Source: Intrasporangium flavum (GTDB taxonomy: Bacteria > Actinomycetota > Actinomycetes > Actinomycetales > Dermatophilaceae). From it: a stretch of DNA of 64,000 bases. The position numbers and the translations under genes are program-made. Below are positions 49,957-59,349 of the stretch, piece after piece. The DNA is taken from the NCBI RefSeq assembly GCF_001956915.1, contig NZ_MLJO01000028.1:24135-88134 (forward strand), written 5' to 3'. The notes under the pieces were generated by a model. The model was not told the origin of the DNA. It saw nothing but the letters and a program-made list of their open reading frames with translations, and made no database searches. Numbering within the stretch: position 1 is the stretch's first letter; the number at the start of each line of letters is the position of its first letter.

Positions 49957-51243
49957 TCAGCCGACCTGGTAGCGGCGTCGGGCGATGCCGAGGCCGACGA
50001 GGGACACGACGGCGACCGCCATGTAGTAGAAGCTCGGCGCGCTCAGGGAGCCGGTCAGGCTGATGAGCCACGTCAGCACGAGCGGGGCGATGCCGCCCAT
50101 CACGGTGACGCCGACGTTGTAGGCGACCGAGACGCCGGTGGCGCGCACGTTCCGCGGGAACAGGACGGTGAGCAGCGCCGGCAGCGGCCCGAAGTAGAAG
50201 GCCATGATGACGCCGAGCACGCCGATGGCGACCACGAGCACCGGCACGCTGGGCGAGGCGATGACCACCGCGAACAGCGGCCACGCGAGCACGAGCGCGC
50301 CCACGGCCGCCCAGACCATCACCTTCGCCGGGCCGACGCGGTCGGCGAGGTGACCCACGAGCGGGACGCCGACCATCGTGACGATGCCGGCCACGACACC
50401 ACCGAGGTAGGCCGCGCTCGCCGGGACGCCGAGGTTCTTCACCGCGTAGGTCGGCATGAAGAGGATGAGGTAGACCGAGATCGTCGCGACGCCGACGCAC
50501 GCCGAGCCGGTCAGGACGCGTCCGAGGTGCTCGGTCAGGGTGGCCCGGATCGGGGTCTCGTGGGCGGTGCCCTCGGTGAACTCCTGCGTCTCGGACAGGC
50601 GAGCGCGGATGTAGAGACCGACCGGGCCGATGAGGCAGCCGAGGACGAACGGGATGCGCCAGCCCCAGCCGTAGAGGTCGGCCTTGGACAGCTGGTTGAA
50701 CAGGACGTAGCCGAACGCCGAGGCGAGGAACATCGAGATGCCCTGGGCCGCCACCTGCCACGAGGCGTAGTACGCCTTGCGGTGCGGCGCGGTCTCGACG
50801 AGGAACGTGGTGGCAGAGCCGAACTCGCCGCCGGCGGAGAAGCCCTGCACGAGCCGCGACACGAGGATGATGACGCCCGCCCAGGCGCCGACCATGGCGT
50901 GCGTCGGGGCGGCCGCCATGAGCAGCGTGCCGACCATCATGAGCAGCAGCGTCAGGGTCAGCGCCTTCTTGCGCCCGTGCCGGTCGCCGTACCCGCCGAT
51001 GAGCATGCCGCCCAGGGGTCGGACCAGGTAGGAGATGGCGAAGGTCGCGAAGGTGAGGATGAGGCCGAGCGTCGCGTCGCCCTCGGGGAAGAAGTTCTCG
51101 GCGATGACGACGGCGAACGAGGCGTAGACGATGATGTCGAACCACTCGAGGGCAGCGCCGATGGAGCTGCTGATCACGGCCTTGCGCGCTTGGGCGAGAC
51201 GCTCGGGCGTCACGTCCGCTGGGATGTCGGTGAGGACGGTCAT
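49957..51243 (-). CDS. MHS-family MFS transporter
   Basis: 428-residue proton symporter with 12 predicted helices. The signature blocks of the metabolite:H+ symporter group are clear: SSIGAALEWFDIIVYASFA at helix 1, RPLGGMLIGGYGDRHGRKKAL at loop 2-3, and RLVQGFSAGGEFGSATTFL at helix 4. Relatives carry citrate, alpha-ketoglutarate, proline-betaine or shikimate. AAGGAG lies before ATG 51243. It is 26 bases downstream of the deacylase gene, so it may import or export the same amino-acid derivative. Confidence 0.92.
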   Translation of the reverse strand: MTVLTDIPADVTPERLAQARKAVISSSIGAALEWFDIIVYASFAVVIAENFFPEGDATLGLILTFATFAISYLVRPLGGMLIGGYGDRHGRKKALTLTLLLMMVGTLLMAAAPTHAMVGAWAGVIILVSRLVQGFSAGGEFGSATTFLVETAPHRKAYYASWQVAAQGISMFLASAFGYVLFNQLSKADLYGWGWRIPFVLGCLIGPVGLYIRARLSETQEFTEGTAHETPIRATLTEHLGRVLTGSACVGVATISVYLILFMPTYAVKNLGVPASAAYLGGVVAGIVTMVGVPLVGHLADRVGPAKVMVWAAVGALVLAWPLFAVVIASPSVPVLVVAIGVLGVIMAFYFGPLPALLTVLFPRNVRATGVSVAYNVGVTVMGGIAPLVLTWLISLTGSLSAPSFYYMAVAVVSLVGLGIARRRYQVG

Positions 51244-51269
51244 GGTGCTCCTTGGGTGAGGACGAGCGG

Positions 51270-52508
51270 TCAGGCGCGCTGGTCCGCGCGGAGGTGGGTC
51301 AGCAGGGTGTCGAGGAAGGCGTCGCAGCGCTCGATCTGCTCGAGCTCGACGTACTCGTCGGAGGCGTGGGCCTGGGCGATGTCGCCGGGCCCGCAGACGA
51401 CGGTCGGTATGCCGGCGCGGTGGAAGAGGCCCGCCTCGGTGCCGTAGGCCACCTTCTCCTGCGAGGGCAGGCCGCCGAGCCGGCCGACGAGCTCGATGAC
51501 CTCGGCGTCGGCGTCGGTCTCCAGGCCCGGGGCCTGCGCGCCGATGGACACCTCGACGCGGGCGTCCGGGTTCTCCTGCCGCATCAGCCCCTCGATGCGG
51601 GCGGCCTCGGCGCGGAACCTCGCGACCGTGGCGTCGACGTCGACGGCGGCGACCGCGCGGAACTCGAACGTCAGGGTGCACTCGGCCGGCACGGTGTTGA
51701 CGGCGATGCCGCCCTCGACCTGGTTGACGGTGGCGGTGGTGAAGGGGACGTCGTAGTGCTCGTCGAACGGCCCGTCGACGCGGAACTCGTCGGCGACCTC
51801 GCGGACGAAGCGGATCAGGTGCGCCGCGTACTCGATCGCGTTGACGCCGAAAGGAGTTCGTGACGAATGGGCGGCGACGCCGTGGAAGGTGACCTGCAGC
51901 ATCGTCAGCGCCTTGTGCCCGCGGATCACGCGCATGCTCGTCGGCTCGCCGACGATGCACGCCCTCGGCGCCAGCCCTCGGCGGACCATCTCGTCGACGA
52001 GGGAGACGGCGCCGACGCAGCCGACCTCCTCGTCGTAGGAGAAGGCCAGGTGCACGGGCTCGCTCAGCGGCGTCGCGGCCAGCTGCGGCACCTGCGCGAC
52101 GACCGCGCCGACGAAGCCCTTCATGTCGCACGTGCCACGCCCGTAGAGGCGGCCGTCGCGCACCACGGGCACGAACGGGTCGCTGGCCCAGTCCTGCCCG
52201 TCGACCGGCACGACGTCGGTGTGACCCGACAGCACGATCCCGCCGGTCGTCGACCCGTCCGCCGCCGGGAACGTGGCGAGCAGGTTGGCCTTGGTGCCCT
52301 CCGCGTTCGGGATGAGCACCGGCTCGACGCCGTGCGCCCGCACCTCGTCGGCGATCAGCCCGATGAGCTCGAGGTTGCTGTCGCGGCTCGTCGTGTCGAG
52401 GCGCAGCAGCCGGTCGACCCACTCCAGGGTGGGGGTGCGGGTGAGGGCAGCGTCCGTGGACGCGTCCGTCGGGGACGCGGCGAGCGCGTCGGCGGTGTGA
52501 GGCGTCAA
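51270..52508 (-). CDS. Acetylornithine deacetylase-type M20 metallohydrolase
   Basis: 412 residues of the M20/ArgE family, which hydrolyses N-acyl amino acids with two metal ions. Metal-site motifs: LSGHTDVVPVDGQ with the first His/Asp, GRGTCDMKGFVG, AFSYDEEVGCVG with the catalytic Glu pair, and CGPGDIAQAHASDEYVE near the C-terminus. The dimerisation domain lies between. TTG 52508 with GGAG upstream is the best start, because no ATG/GTG is available before the domain. Clustered with an MHS transporter and a divergent Lrp regulator rather than arginine genes, so a catabolic N-acyl amino-acid role is likely. Confidence 0.88.
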   Translation of the reverse strand: MTPHTADALAASPTDASTDAALTRTPTLEWVDRLLRLDTTSRDSNLELIGLIADEVRAHGVEPVLIPNAEGTKANLLATFPAADGSTTGGIVLSGHTDVVPVDGQDWASDPFVPVVRDGRLYGRGTCDMKGFVGAVVAQVPQLAATPLSEPVHLAFSYDEEVGCVGAVSLVDEMVRRGLAPRACIVGEPTSMRVIRGHKALTMLQVTFHGVAAHSSRTPFGVNAIEYAAHLIRFVREVADEFRVDGPFDEHYDVPFTTATVNQVEGGIAVNTVPAECTLTFEFRAVAAVDVDATVARFRAEAARIEGLMRQENPDARVEVSIGAQAPGLETDADAEVIELVGRLGGLPSQEKVAYGTEAGLFHRAGIPTVVCGPGDIAQAHASDEYVELEQIERCDAFLDTLLTHLRADQRA

Positions 52509-52569
52509 GGGTCGGCTCCGTCGGTCGGGGTCAGCGGCGTCTTGGTGGTTTCGCTGCGGTGGGCCGAGA

Positions 52570-53700
52570 ATGGCAGCCATGCCGAGGAGAGGCGCAGTGA
52601 CGCAGGATCGCGCGACGCGTGCTGAGATCACGCAGGATTCCGCCATACGCGTCGACGAGGTGGACCTTGCCATCGTCAACTGCCTCCAGCTGAGCCCGCG
52701 CGCCTCGTGGACGCTGGTCGGGGAGGCGCTCGACCTCGACCCGGTCACGGTGGCCCGGCGGTGGCAGCGGCTCAGCTCGGCGGGCATCGCCTGGGTGTCG
52801 GGCCGGGCGGCGGGGCAGGGGCAGCCCGAGTCGTGCCTGGCCGTGGTGGAGCTCAGCTGCGCCGCCTCCGAGACGCTGTCCATCGCCGCCCGCGTCACCG
52901 AGCTGCCGCACGTGCTCAGCGTCGAGCACACGAGCGGCCCCCGGTCGCTGACGGTGCTCGTCGAGGTGCGCGACCTCGCGTTCCTGTCGCGGTTCCTGCT
53001 CGAGTCGCTCGGCTCGATCCCCGGCGTCGTCGCCACGAGCAGCCACGCCGTGACGAAGGTGTACTCGATGGGCGACCACTGGCAGCTGCACGTGCTCGAC
53101 GCCCGCCAGCGCGCGGTCATGATGCGAGCGCCGCACCCGCGCGTCGACGGGCTCACCTCCGAGCAGGCCGACCTCGCGCGCCCGTTCGACGCCGTCGACC
53201 GGCAGGTCACGCTGCTGCTCGGTGAGGACGGGCGGATGCCGGTGGCGACCATCGCGGCGCGAACCGGCTTGAGCGAGAGCACCGTTCGCCGGCGCCTCGC
53301 CGGCCTCATCACCAACGGGCGGGTGGTCCTGCGCTGCGACATGGCCCTGCCCGACTCCGGCTGGCCGGTGATCAGCTGGCTGTGGGCCTACGCCGACGCC
53401 GGCGACGTCGACAGCGTCGCAATGGCGCTGCGCCGGCTGCCCGGCATCCGGGTGTGCTGGCGGATCTCCGGCGGCCAGCCCAACCTCATGCTGGCCCTCA
53501 CGACGCACTCCCTGCACGAGCTGTCCGCCGTCGAGGCCAGCCTGGCCGCGGAGGTGCCCCGCATGTCGATCCTCGACCGGTCGATGGTGCTGCGGTCGAT
53601 CAAGCGTATGGGGCGGGAGCTGGGAGCCGACGGCCGAAGCGTCCGCGCCGTGCCGCTGGACATCTGGGCCGACCCGGCAGGTCCGACGCCGGCGACGTGA
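52570..53700 (+). CDS. Double-module Lrp/AsnC-family transcriptional regulator
   Basis: 376 residues, about twice a standard Lrp protein. The first half has a helix-turn-helix (VDEVDLAIVNCLQLSPRASW, ALDLDPVTVARRWQRL) and a RAM-like domain. The second has FDAVDRQVTLLLGEDGRMPV, then RTGLSESTVRRRLAGLI, and a second effector domain ending near residue 355. Duplicated AsnC regulators are typical of actinobacteria. It is divergent from the deacylase/MHS pair, which it probably regulates in response to an amino acid. Its last 101 bases overlap the convergent GNAT gene. Confidence 0.9.
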   Translation: MAAMPRRGAVTQDRATRAEITQDSAIRVDEVDLAIVNCLQLSPRASWTLVGEALDLDPVTVARRWQRLSSAGIAWVSGRAAGQGQPESCLAVVELSCAASETLSIAARVTELPHVLSVEHTSGPRSLTVLVEVRDLAFLSRFLLESLGSIPGVVATSSHAVTKVYSMGDHWQLHVLDARQRAVMMRAPHPRVDGLTSEQADLARPFDAVDRQVTLLLGEDGRMPVATIAARTGLSESTVRRRLAGLITNGRVVLRCDMALPDSGWPVISWLWAYADAGDVDSVAMALRRLPGIRVCWRISGGQPNLMLALTTHSLHELSAVEASLAAEVPRMSILDRSMVLRSIKRMGRELGADGRSVRAVPLDIWADPAGPTPAT

Positions 53701-54217
53701 GGCACGGCGCGGCGCCGGGGTCGGTGGCGCCCACGAGCTCCGGCGGCAGGTGGACGACGATGTCGGCGTAGGGACCGTCCGGGGTGGTCGTGACCTCCCA
53801 CCCCGAGCGCCGGATCAGCCCGAGCACCGCCCAGTTCTCGGCCAGGACGGTCGCGGTGAGATGGGTGATGCCCGCGTCGGCGGCACGGCGGGCCAGCTCG
53901 TGGACCAGCTGGCCGCCCACCCCGCGGCGGTGGTGGCTGACCGCGACGAAGCGCGCGGCGTCTGCCGGGGTGAAGGAGCGCACCGGCCGGAAGTAGCGCA
54001 GGTACCGCGAGTCCGGGGACATCCGTCGGAGCAGGTCGGTCATGTGGGGCGCATCCGTGGGCGTGAGGCGGCGCAGCCGGATCGCACACGAGGTCCCCTC
54101 GCGGCCAGCGTGTGCCGGCCGCGCCACCGAGGGCGGGGCGATGGTCGCGAGCCCTGTCCTCGCGTTGCGTTGACGAGATCCGGCCGTCGCGAGCCCGGCC
54201 AGGAGGGGGATGCGCAT
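53600..54217 (-). CDS. GNAT acetyltransferase with an internal deletion (possibly inactive)
   Basis: 205 residues. The first part of a GNAT domain is visible (IRLRRLTPTDAPHMTDLLRR, SRYLRYFRPVRSFTPADAA), then AARFVAVSHHR runs directly into RRGVGGQLVHELARRAADAG. The strands that normally lie between (about 40-45 residues including the acetyl-CoA strand) are missing without a frameshift. The C-terminal VLAENWAVLGLIRRSGWEV is intact. The stop lies 101 bases inside the convergent Lrp gene, so the last 33 residues are encoded opposite it. ATG 54217 is preferred. Activity is doubtful. Confidence 0.65.
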   Translation of the reverse strand: MRIPLLAGLATAGSRQRNARTGLATIAPPSVARPAHAGREGTSCAIRLRRLTPTDAPHMTDLLRRMSPDSRYLRYFRPVRSFTPADAARFVAVSHHRRGVGGQLVHELARRAADAGITHLTATVLAENWAVLGLIRRSGWEVTTTPDGPYADIVVHLPPELVGATDPGAAPCLTSPASDLPGRPRCPAARRGRFGRRLPAPAPYA

Positions 54218-54261
54218 CGAGCTGCCTTTCTGTGAGCTGCGCGGATGTTGCACGGGCGGGC

Positions 54262-54969
54262 CTAGGCGATGGCCGTACCGGCGATGTGCGTGTTGAACGG
54301 CAGGAACGGCGAGCGGATCCGGTAGTCGCCGACGTCGACCCTGGTGAAGCCGGCAGACCGGATGACGCCGGCGAGGTCGCGTTCGCAGGAACAGCCCTCG
54401 AAGACCCATGCCCACGGCCGACGCAGCACCCGCTGGGCCCAGCGCGTCGGGGTGCCCGGCTGAGCGGCGACGTGCTCGGCGAAGCTGAACCGGCCCCCGG
54501 GCCTCAGCACCCGGCGGACCTCGGCGAGGACGGCCTCCGGGTCCCGGACGCTGCACAGCACCAGGCTGGAGATGACGGCGTCGGCGCCGGCGTCGGGAAG
54601 GTCGATCCGCTCGCCGACGACGCTGCGGATCTCGAGGTCGACGCCGTGGGCGCGTGCCGCGCGCTGGAGCCGGGGGTGCATGTGGCGGTTGGGCTCGATG
54701 GCCACCAGGCGCGCACCGTCGGGCAGGTAGCGCAGGTTGGCGCCGACTCCCGCGCCCAGCTCGACCACCGTGGGCGGCAGGTCGGCGAAGGCGACGGACT
54801 TGCGCTCGTGCATGAGCCGGTCGATGTAACCGCCCATGACCGAGAAGAACGCCGCGTTGAAGCGTCCGCGGCCCGGATGGTCGACGAACTCCGCGACCTC
54901 CTGCACCTCCTCGCAGGTGCGGGTGCGCGTGGTGGTCGACGTGGTGGATTCGCTTGCGGGAGTGGTCAT
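54262..54969 (-). CDS. Class I SAM-dependent methyltransferase (METTL7-like)
   Basis: 235 residues. Motif I is VVELGAGVGANLRYLPDGARL near residue 70, followed by LVAIEPNRHMH, DAVISSLVLCSVRDPEAVL and LRPGGRFSFAEH, a canonical Methyltransf_11 core. The WEGCSCERDLA-like segment (residues ~190-198, GCSCERD) resembles METTL7/thiol methyltransferases. The gene is 44 bases upstream of the acetyltransferase gene on the same strand. Substrate unknown. Confidence 0.85.
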   Translation of the reverse strand: MTTPASESTTSTTTRTRTCEEVQEVAEFVDHPGRGRFNAAFFSVMGGYIDRLMHERKSVAFADLPPTVVELGAGVGANLRYLPDGARLVAIEPNRHMHPRLQRAARAHGVDLEIRSVVGERIDLPDAGADAVISSLVLCSVRDPEAVLAEVRRVLRPGGRFSFAEHVAAQPGTPTRWAQRVLRRPWAWVFEGCSCERDLAGVIRSAGFTRVDVGDYRIRSPFLPFNTHIAGTAIA

Positions 54970-55030
54970 GTGACGAGCCTGCGGGACGCGTCACCCCGTC
55001 GTCAGCAGTGGAAATACCGCACTTCGGCGG

Positions 55031-56062
55031 TCAGCCGACCCCGCTCGACGCGACGTACCAGGCCGCGATCTGGGCCCGGGACCCGAAGCCGAGCCGCTCG
55101 CGGATCCGTTCGACGTGCGACTCGGCCGTGCGCTCGCTGATCATCAGCTCCTGGGCGATTCGCCGGTTCGACCACCCCAGCGCCACGAGCGCTGCCACCT
55201 CCCTCAGCCGGGGCGTCAGCGTCGGAGGGGCCACCGGGCCGAGCGGGGCCAGCCCGAGGCCGACACGCATCGCGTCGAGCACGGCGTGGGTGTCGCCGGC
55301 GAAGGGGATGTGCGTCCGGCCGTCCAGCACGGTCAGCGTCGCACCCTCGATGCCGCCGGCCAACCGCTCGCCCTCGGCGAGCGGCACCGCGCGATCATCC
55401 CGGCGGTGGATGACGCTGGTGGGCGCGGTGATCCGGCCGAGGTCGCCGGCGACGTCGATGTCGTAGCAGGCCGCCAGCAGCCGGTGCGCCCACGCCGCGG
55501 ACGTCGAATCCCGCTGGTACCGCGCGAACATGGCGCGGAACCCGGCGTCCGCGTCGGGGGCGAAGATCTCGGTCAGCACGTCCGAGGCGAAGCCCCAGTG
55601 CTGGTCGACGAGCCCGAGCACGTGCTCGCGCACGGCCGGATCCGCCACCCCGTCGCCGTCGACCCACCCTCCGTAGAGGACCAGCCTCGTCACCGACTCC
55701 GGGTGGCGCGCCGCCCACCGCACGGCCAGTGGTGCACCGAAGGAGGCGCCGACCAGGTCGAAGCGCGTGGCATCGACGGCGGTCGCGACCGCGTGCAGCA
55801 CCTCCAGCTCGAGGTCGACGACGTCCGTGCGGGCGGTGGGTCCCGACAGGCCGCACCCCGGGCGGTCGTAGCGCACCAGCGTCCGACCATCGGCCAGGCC
55901 CTCGTAGAACTGGCGCTCCGCCGGCACCGCCCACCCCAGCTCGAGGTGGGACACCCACCCCGGCACGTAGATCGCGACCGGGCCCCTGCCGGCGACGGCG
56001 AACCGGATCGCCGTGCCGTCCTCGAGGTTCGCCGTGCCGAGCTGCTGCTCCACGAGCGCCAT
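55031..56062 (-). CDS. Alpha/beta hydrolase fused to a C-terminal LuxR DNA-binding domain
   Basis: 343 residues. Residues 1-265 form an alpha/beta hydrolase: IYVPGWVSHLELGW for the oxyanion region, FDLVGASFGAPLAVRWAA with the nucleophile Ser in GASFG, and GRTHIPFAGD with the catalytic His. Residues about 278-335 are a LuxR helix-turn-helix: LTPRLREVAALVALGWSNRR, IAQELMISERTAESHVERI. The hydrolase probably serves as a ligand-sensing or ligand-cleaving domain. This fusion is known in actinobacteria but uncharacterised. It faces the acyltransferase gene 153 bases away. Confidence 0.88.
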   Translation of the reverse strand: MALVEQQLGTANLEDGTAIRFAVAGRGPVAIYVPGWVSHLELGWAVPAERQFYEGLADGRTLVRYDRPGCGLSGPTARTDVVDLELEVLHAVATAVDATRFDLVGASFGAPLAVRWAARHPESVTRLVLYGGWVDGDGVADPAVREHVLGLVDQHWGFASDVLTEIFAPDADAGFRAMFARYQRDSTSAAWAHRLLAACYDIDVAGDLGRITAPTSVIHRRDDRAVPLAEGERLAGGIEGATLTVLDGRTHIPFAGDTHAVLDAMRVGLGLAPLGPVAPPTLTPRLREVAALVALGWSNRRIAQELMISERTAESHVERIRERLGFGSRAQIAAWYVASSGVG

Positions 56063-56215
56063 TGTCCGGCGACCGAGGGACCGACGGAAGCGATGACTGC
56101 ATTGCCGCCGGCTCGTCTGAACCGACGGCTCGACCACGTCGTACTCGTTCCGTCGACGTGGATCACGCCGCGCCGCGTCGACGGCGTCAGCGATCTCCGA
56201 AGGGAGGAGACGCGG

Positions 56216-57352
56216 TTGCGCACGAGCACGCATCGGAAGCACCCGGTGGCCTCTGCCCCGAGAGTCGTGACCGCGACCCGCGCCGCTCGGCACGGCGGGT
56301 CCCACCAGCCTGCACTGGACGGGGTCCGTGGCGTCGCGATCCTGCTGGTCCTCGGCCAGCACGCCCCCACCAGACCGCTGGTCGACGGCTTCCTCGGTGT
56401 GACGGTGTTCTTCGGCATCTCGGGCTACCTCATCACCACCCTGCTGGTCCGCGAGCTCCGGACCGGCCGCATCGACGTCCGGGCGTTCTACCGCCGCCGC
56501 GCGGCGCGGCTCTACCCGGCACTGCTGACCGTGGCAGCGGTGACCGTCGTGGTGGTCCTGGTGGCTCGACCCGACCTGGGCGTCGGGCAGGTTCTCGCCC
56601 CGGCCGGCGCGGCCGCCACCTACACGACGAGCCTCTTCGACTGGGCCGGCCACCCGTTCGCCACCCAGGACTACCTCAACTACACGTGGACGCTCTCCGT
56701 CGAGGAGCAGTTCTACCTCGTGTGGCCCTTCGCGCTGCTCTGGGCCTATCGACGCAGCCCACGGCTGTTCGCCGCGGTCACCGTCTCGCTCATCGGGGTC
56801 ACGCTGGTGCTGAACCTGTTCCTCGGCCTGAGCCGGCAGGTCCACTTCGACCCGCACGAGTACTTCGGGACCGACACCAATGCGCTGCCGATCCTGGTCG
56901 GCGCACTGCTCGCCGTCGTCCTGCACCACGGCTGGCTGCCCGACGCCGTGGGGCGCCTCGCGTTCTTCGCGCTGCCGGCGGTCGCCCTCCTGCCCGCGCT
57001 GGCCTACCGCGACGACACCGACCACACCTCGCTGGTGGTCGTCGCCGGTACGGCGCTGACGCTGGTCGTGCTGACCGGCGTCGTGACGCGTCCGGGCTCG
57101 GCGGTCGGACGGCTGCTGGCGAGCGCACCGCTGCGGTGGCTCGGCGAGCGGTCCTACTCGATCTACCTCTGGAGCGTCCTCGCGCGGATCGCGGTCCTCA
57201 GCTGGTTCGGACACTCGGTGGTCGGGGACGGCGTCTGGGTCGCGATGTTCGTCGTCCTGGCCGAGGTGAGCTTCCGGTTCGTGGAGCGGCCGCTGCGCGC
57301 GAGGTTCGCACCGGCGGTCCAGCGCCGGGAGGAGATCACCCCGACGGTGTGA
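56216..57352 (+). CDS. OafA/YrhL-type membrane acyltransferase
   Basis: 378 residues with about ten transmembrane helices. Transfers acyl (often acetyl) groups to a surface glycan or lipid. The acyltransferase-3 motifs are present: ALDGVRGVAILLVLGQHA with the catalytic His, VDGFLGVTVFFGISGYLITTLL, FYRRRAARLYPAL, and WTLSVEEQFYLVWP. TTG 56216 is supported by AGGGAGGAGA six bases upstream, better than GTG 56267. No C-terminal SGNH domain is present. It is 62 bases upstream of the GH15 gene. Confidence 0.9.
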   Translation: MRTSTHRKHPVASAPRVVTATRAARHGGSHQPALDGVRGVAILLVLGQHAPTRPLVDGFLGVTVFFGISGYLITTLLVRELRTGRIDVRAFYRRRAARLYPALLTVAAVTVVVVLVARPDLGVGQVLAPAGAAATYTTSLFDWAGHPFATQDYLNYTWTLSVEEQFYLVWPFALLWAYRRSPRLFAAVTVSLIGVTLVLNLFLGLSRQVHFDPHEYFGTDTNALPILVGALLAVVLHHGWLPDAVGRLAFFALPAVALLPALAYRDDTDHTSLVVVAGTALTLVVLTGVVTRPGSAVGRLLASAPLRWLGERSYSIYLWSVLARIAVLSWFGHSVVGDGVWVAMFVVLAEVSFRFVERPLRARFAPAVQRREEITPTV

Positions 57353-57414
57353 TGCCCGCCCGGACCCCTCCGGCGAGCGTGGAGGCTGTCCCGCCGTCGT
57401 CGAAGGAGCCCGCC

Positions 57415-59283
57415 GTGTCCGGTTACCCGCTCATCGCCGACCACGGCCTCATCGGTGACCTGCAGACCTCGGCCCTCGTGTCCACCGACGGCACCATCGA
57501 CTGGTTCTGCGCCCCCAGGTTCGACTCACCGAGCACCTTCGGCGCGCTGCTCGACCACAAGCGCGGTGGCCGGTGCAGCGTCACCGCCAAGGCAGACGTC
57601 TTCACCCGCAAGCAGCTCTACTTCCCCGGCACCGCGGTCCTCGTGACCCGTTTCCTCACCGAGGACGGGGTCGGCGAGGTCGTCGACTTCATGCCTGTCG
57701 CGGGGGAGACCGAGGCCGCCGAGCACCGGATCGTGCGGATGGTGCGGTGCGTCCGCGGGGCGATGACCTTCACCGTCGAGATCTCGCCGCGCTTCGACTA
57801 CGGGCGAGAGCCGCACGAGGCCGACCTGAGCGAGGACGGCGTGGCGTTCCGGGGCGCGCGCACCTCGATGTGCGTCGACCTCGTGCGGGAACCGGATGAC
57901 GAGCGCCTGGCCATCGGGACCGTGGACGAGCAGGGCGACGTGCGGGCCGAGCTGCCACTGACCGCAGGCCAGATGCGCGGGTTCGTCCTGCGGTCCGGCG
58001 GCGCCGGGCCGCCCCGGGCGCTGCGGGTGGCGGAGGCGTGGACGCTCTTCGACGACACCGTCCGGTTCTGGCGCTCGTGGCTGTCGCAGTGCAGCTACTT
58101 CGGGCGCTGGCGCGAGATCGTGCACCGCTCGGCCATCACGCTCAAGCTCATGACGTACGCGCCCAGCGGGGGCCTCGTCGCCGCCCCGACCGCGGCCCTG
58201 CCCGAGCAGATCGGCGGGGAGCGCAACTGGGACTACCGCTACACGTGGGTGCGCGACGCGTCGTTCTCGGTCTACTCGCTGCTGGGGCTCGGCTTCACCG
58301 AGGAGGCCGCCGCGCTGGGGCGGTGGCTGGGTGCCCGGGTCCGCGAGCAGCGCAGTGGAGCGGCCGGGCCGCTGAACATCATGTACCGGGTCGACGGGTC
58401 CAGCGACCTCGTCGAGGAGGTGCTCGAGCACTGGGAGGGCTATCGCGGCAGCGCCCCGGTGCGCATCGGCAACGGCGCCGCCGACCAGCTCCAGCTCGAC
58501 ATCTACGGCGAGGCGATGGACAGCATTTGGGTCGGCGACCGGCGTGGCCTCGAGGCGAGCCACGAGGGCTGGCAGCACATCCGCGACCTGCTCGACTGGC
58601 TGGCCGAGCACTGGGACCAGCCGGAGGAGGGGATCTGGGAGACGCGCGGGGGGCGTCAGGACTTCACGTACGGACGCGTCATGTGCTGGGTCGCCCTCGA
58701 CCGCGGCATCCGCCTGGCCGCCGACAACGGGCGGCCGGCGCCGCTGGACCGGTGGCGCGCCGAGCGGGACGCCATCTACGAGCAGGTCATGGAGCGGGGC
58801 TGGCACGAAGGTCGGCAGGCCTTCGTGCAGCACTACGACACCGACGTCCTCGACTCCTCCCTGCTGCGCATGTCGTCGGCCGGCATCATCGCCCCCACCG
58901 ACCCGCGGTGGACCTCCACCCTCGCGGCGATGGACGACGAGCTCGTCACCGACAGCCTCGTCTACCGCTACGACCCGGCCGCCTCCCCGGACGGGCTGCG
59001 CGGCTCGGAAGGCACGTTCTCGCTGTGCACCTTCGCCTACGTCGACGCCCTCGCCCGGGCGGGGCAGCTCGACAAGGCGCTGGTGACCTTCGAGAAGATG
59101 CTCACCTACGCCAACCACCTCGGCCTCTACTCCGAGGAGATCGCCCTGACCGGTGAGCAGATCGGCAACTTCCCGCAGGCGTTCACCCACCTGGCCCTCA
59201 TCGACGCCGCCATCACCCTCGACCGCGCGCTCGGATCATCCGAAAAGTGTCATGTGCCGAGGGCGAGGTCAGCCCTACCGTGA
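57415..59283 (+). CDS. GH15 family glucan hydrolase (trehalase/glucoamylase-like)
   Basis: 622-residue (alpha/alpha)6-barrel enzyme. The N-terminal beta domain begins YPLIADHGLIGDLQTSALVS. Barrel motifs are GERNWDYRYTWVRDASFSVY, EGIWETRGGRQDFTYGRVMC with the general acid Glu, and SEEIALTGEQIGNFPQAF with the base Glu. These match actinobacterial GH15 trehalases as well as intracellular glucoamylases. No signal peptide. GTG 57415 follows GAAGGAG. A glucose dehydrogenase gene lies just downstream, so released glucose could be oxidised directly. Confidence 0.9.
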   Translation: MSGYPLIADHGLIGDLQTSALVSTDGTIDWFCAPRFDSPSTFGALLDHKRGGRCSVTAKADVFTRKQLYFPGTAVLVTRFLTEDGVGEVVDFMPVAGETEAAEHRIVRMVRCVRGAMTFTVEISPRFDYGREPHEADLSEDGVAFRGARTSMCVDLVREPDDERLAIGTVDEQGDVRAELPLTAGQMRGFVLRSGGAGPPRALRVAEAWTLFDDTVRFWRSWLSQCSYFGRWREIVHRSAITLKLMTYAPSGGLVAAPTAALPEQIGGERNWDYRYTWVRDASFSVYSLLGLGFTEEAAALGRWLGARVREQRSGAAGPLNIMYRVDGSSDLVEEVLEHWEGYRGSAPVRIGNGAADQLQLDIYGEAMDSIWVGDRRGLEASHEGWQHIRDLLDWLAEHWDQPEEGIWETRGGRQDFTYGRVMCWVALDRGIRLAADNGRPAPLDRWRAERDAIYEQVMERGWHEGRQAFVQHYDTDVLDSSLLRMSSAGIIAPTDPRWTSTLAAMDDELVTDSLVYRYDPAASPDGLRGSEGTFSLCTFAYVDALARAGQLDKALVTFEKMLTYANHLGLYSEEIALTGEQIGNFPQAFTHLALIDAAITLDRALGSSEKCHVPRARSALP

Positions 59284-59349
59284 AAAACGCCGCCGCCCCG
59301 GCGGCAGCGAGCGAGGTCTGTGCAGTTCACCAGTTCAGGAGGCTGTGAG

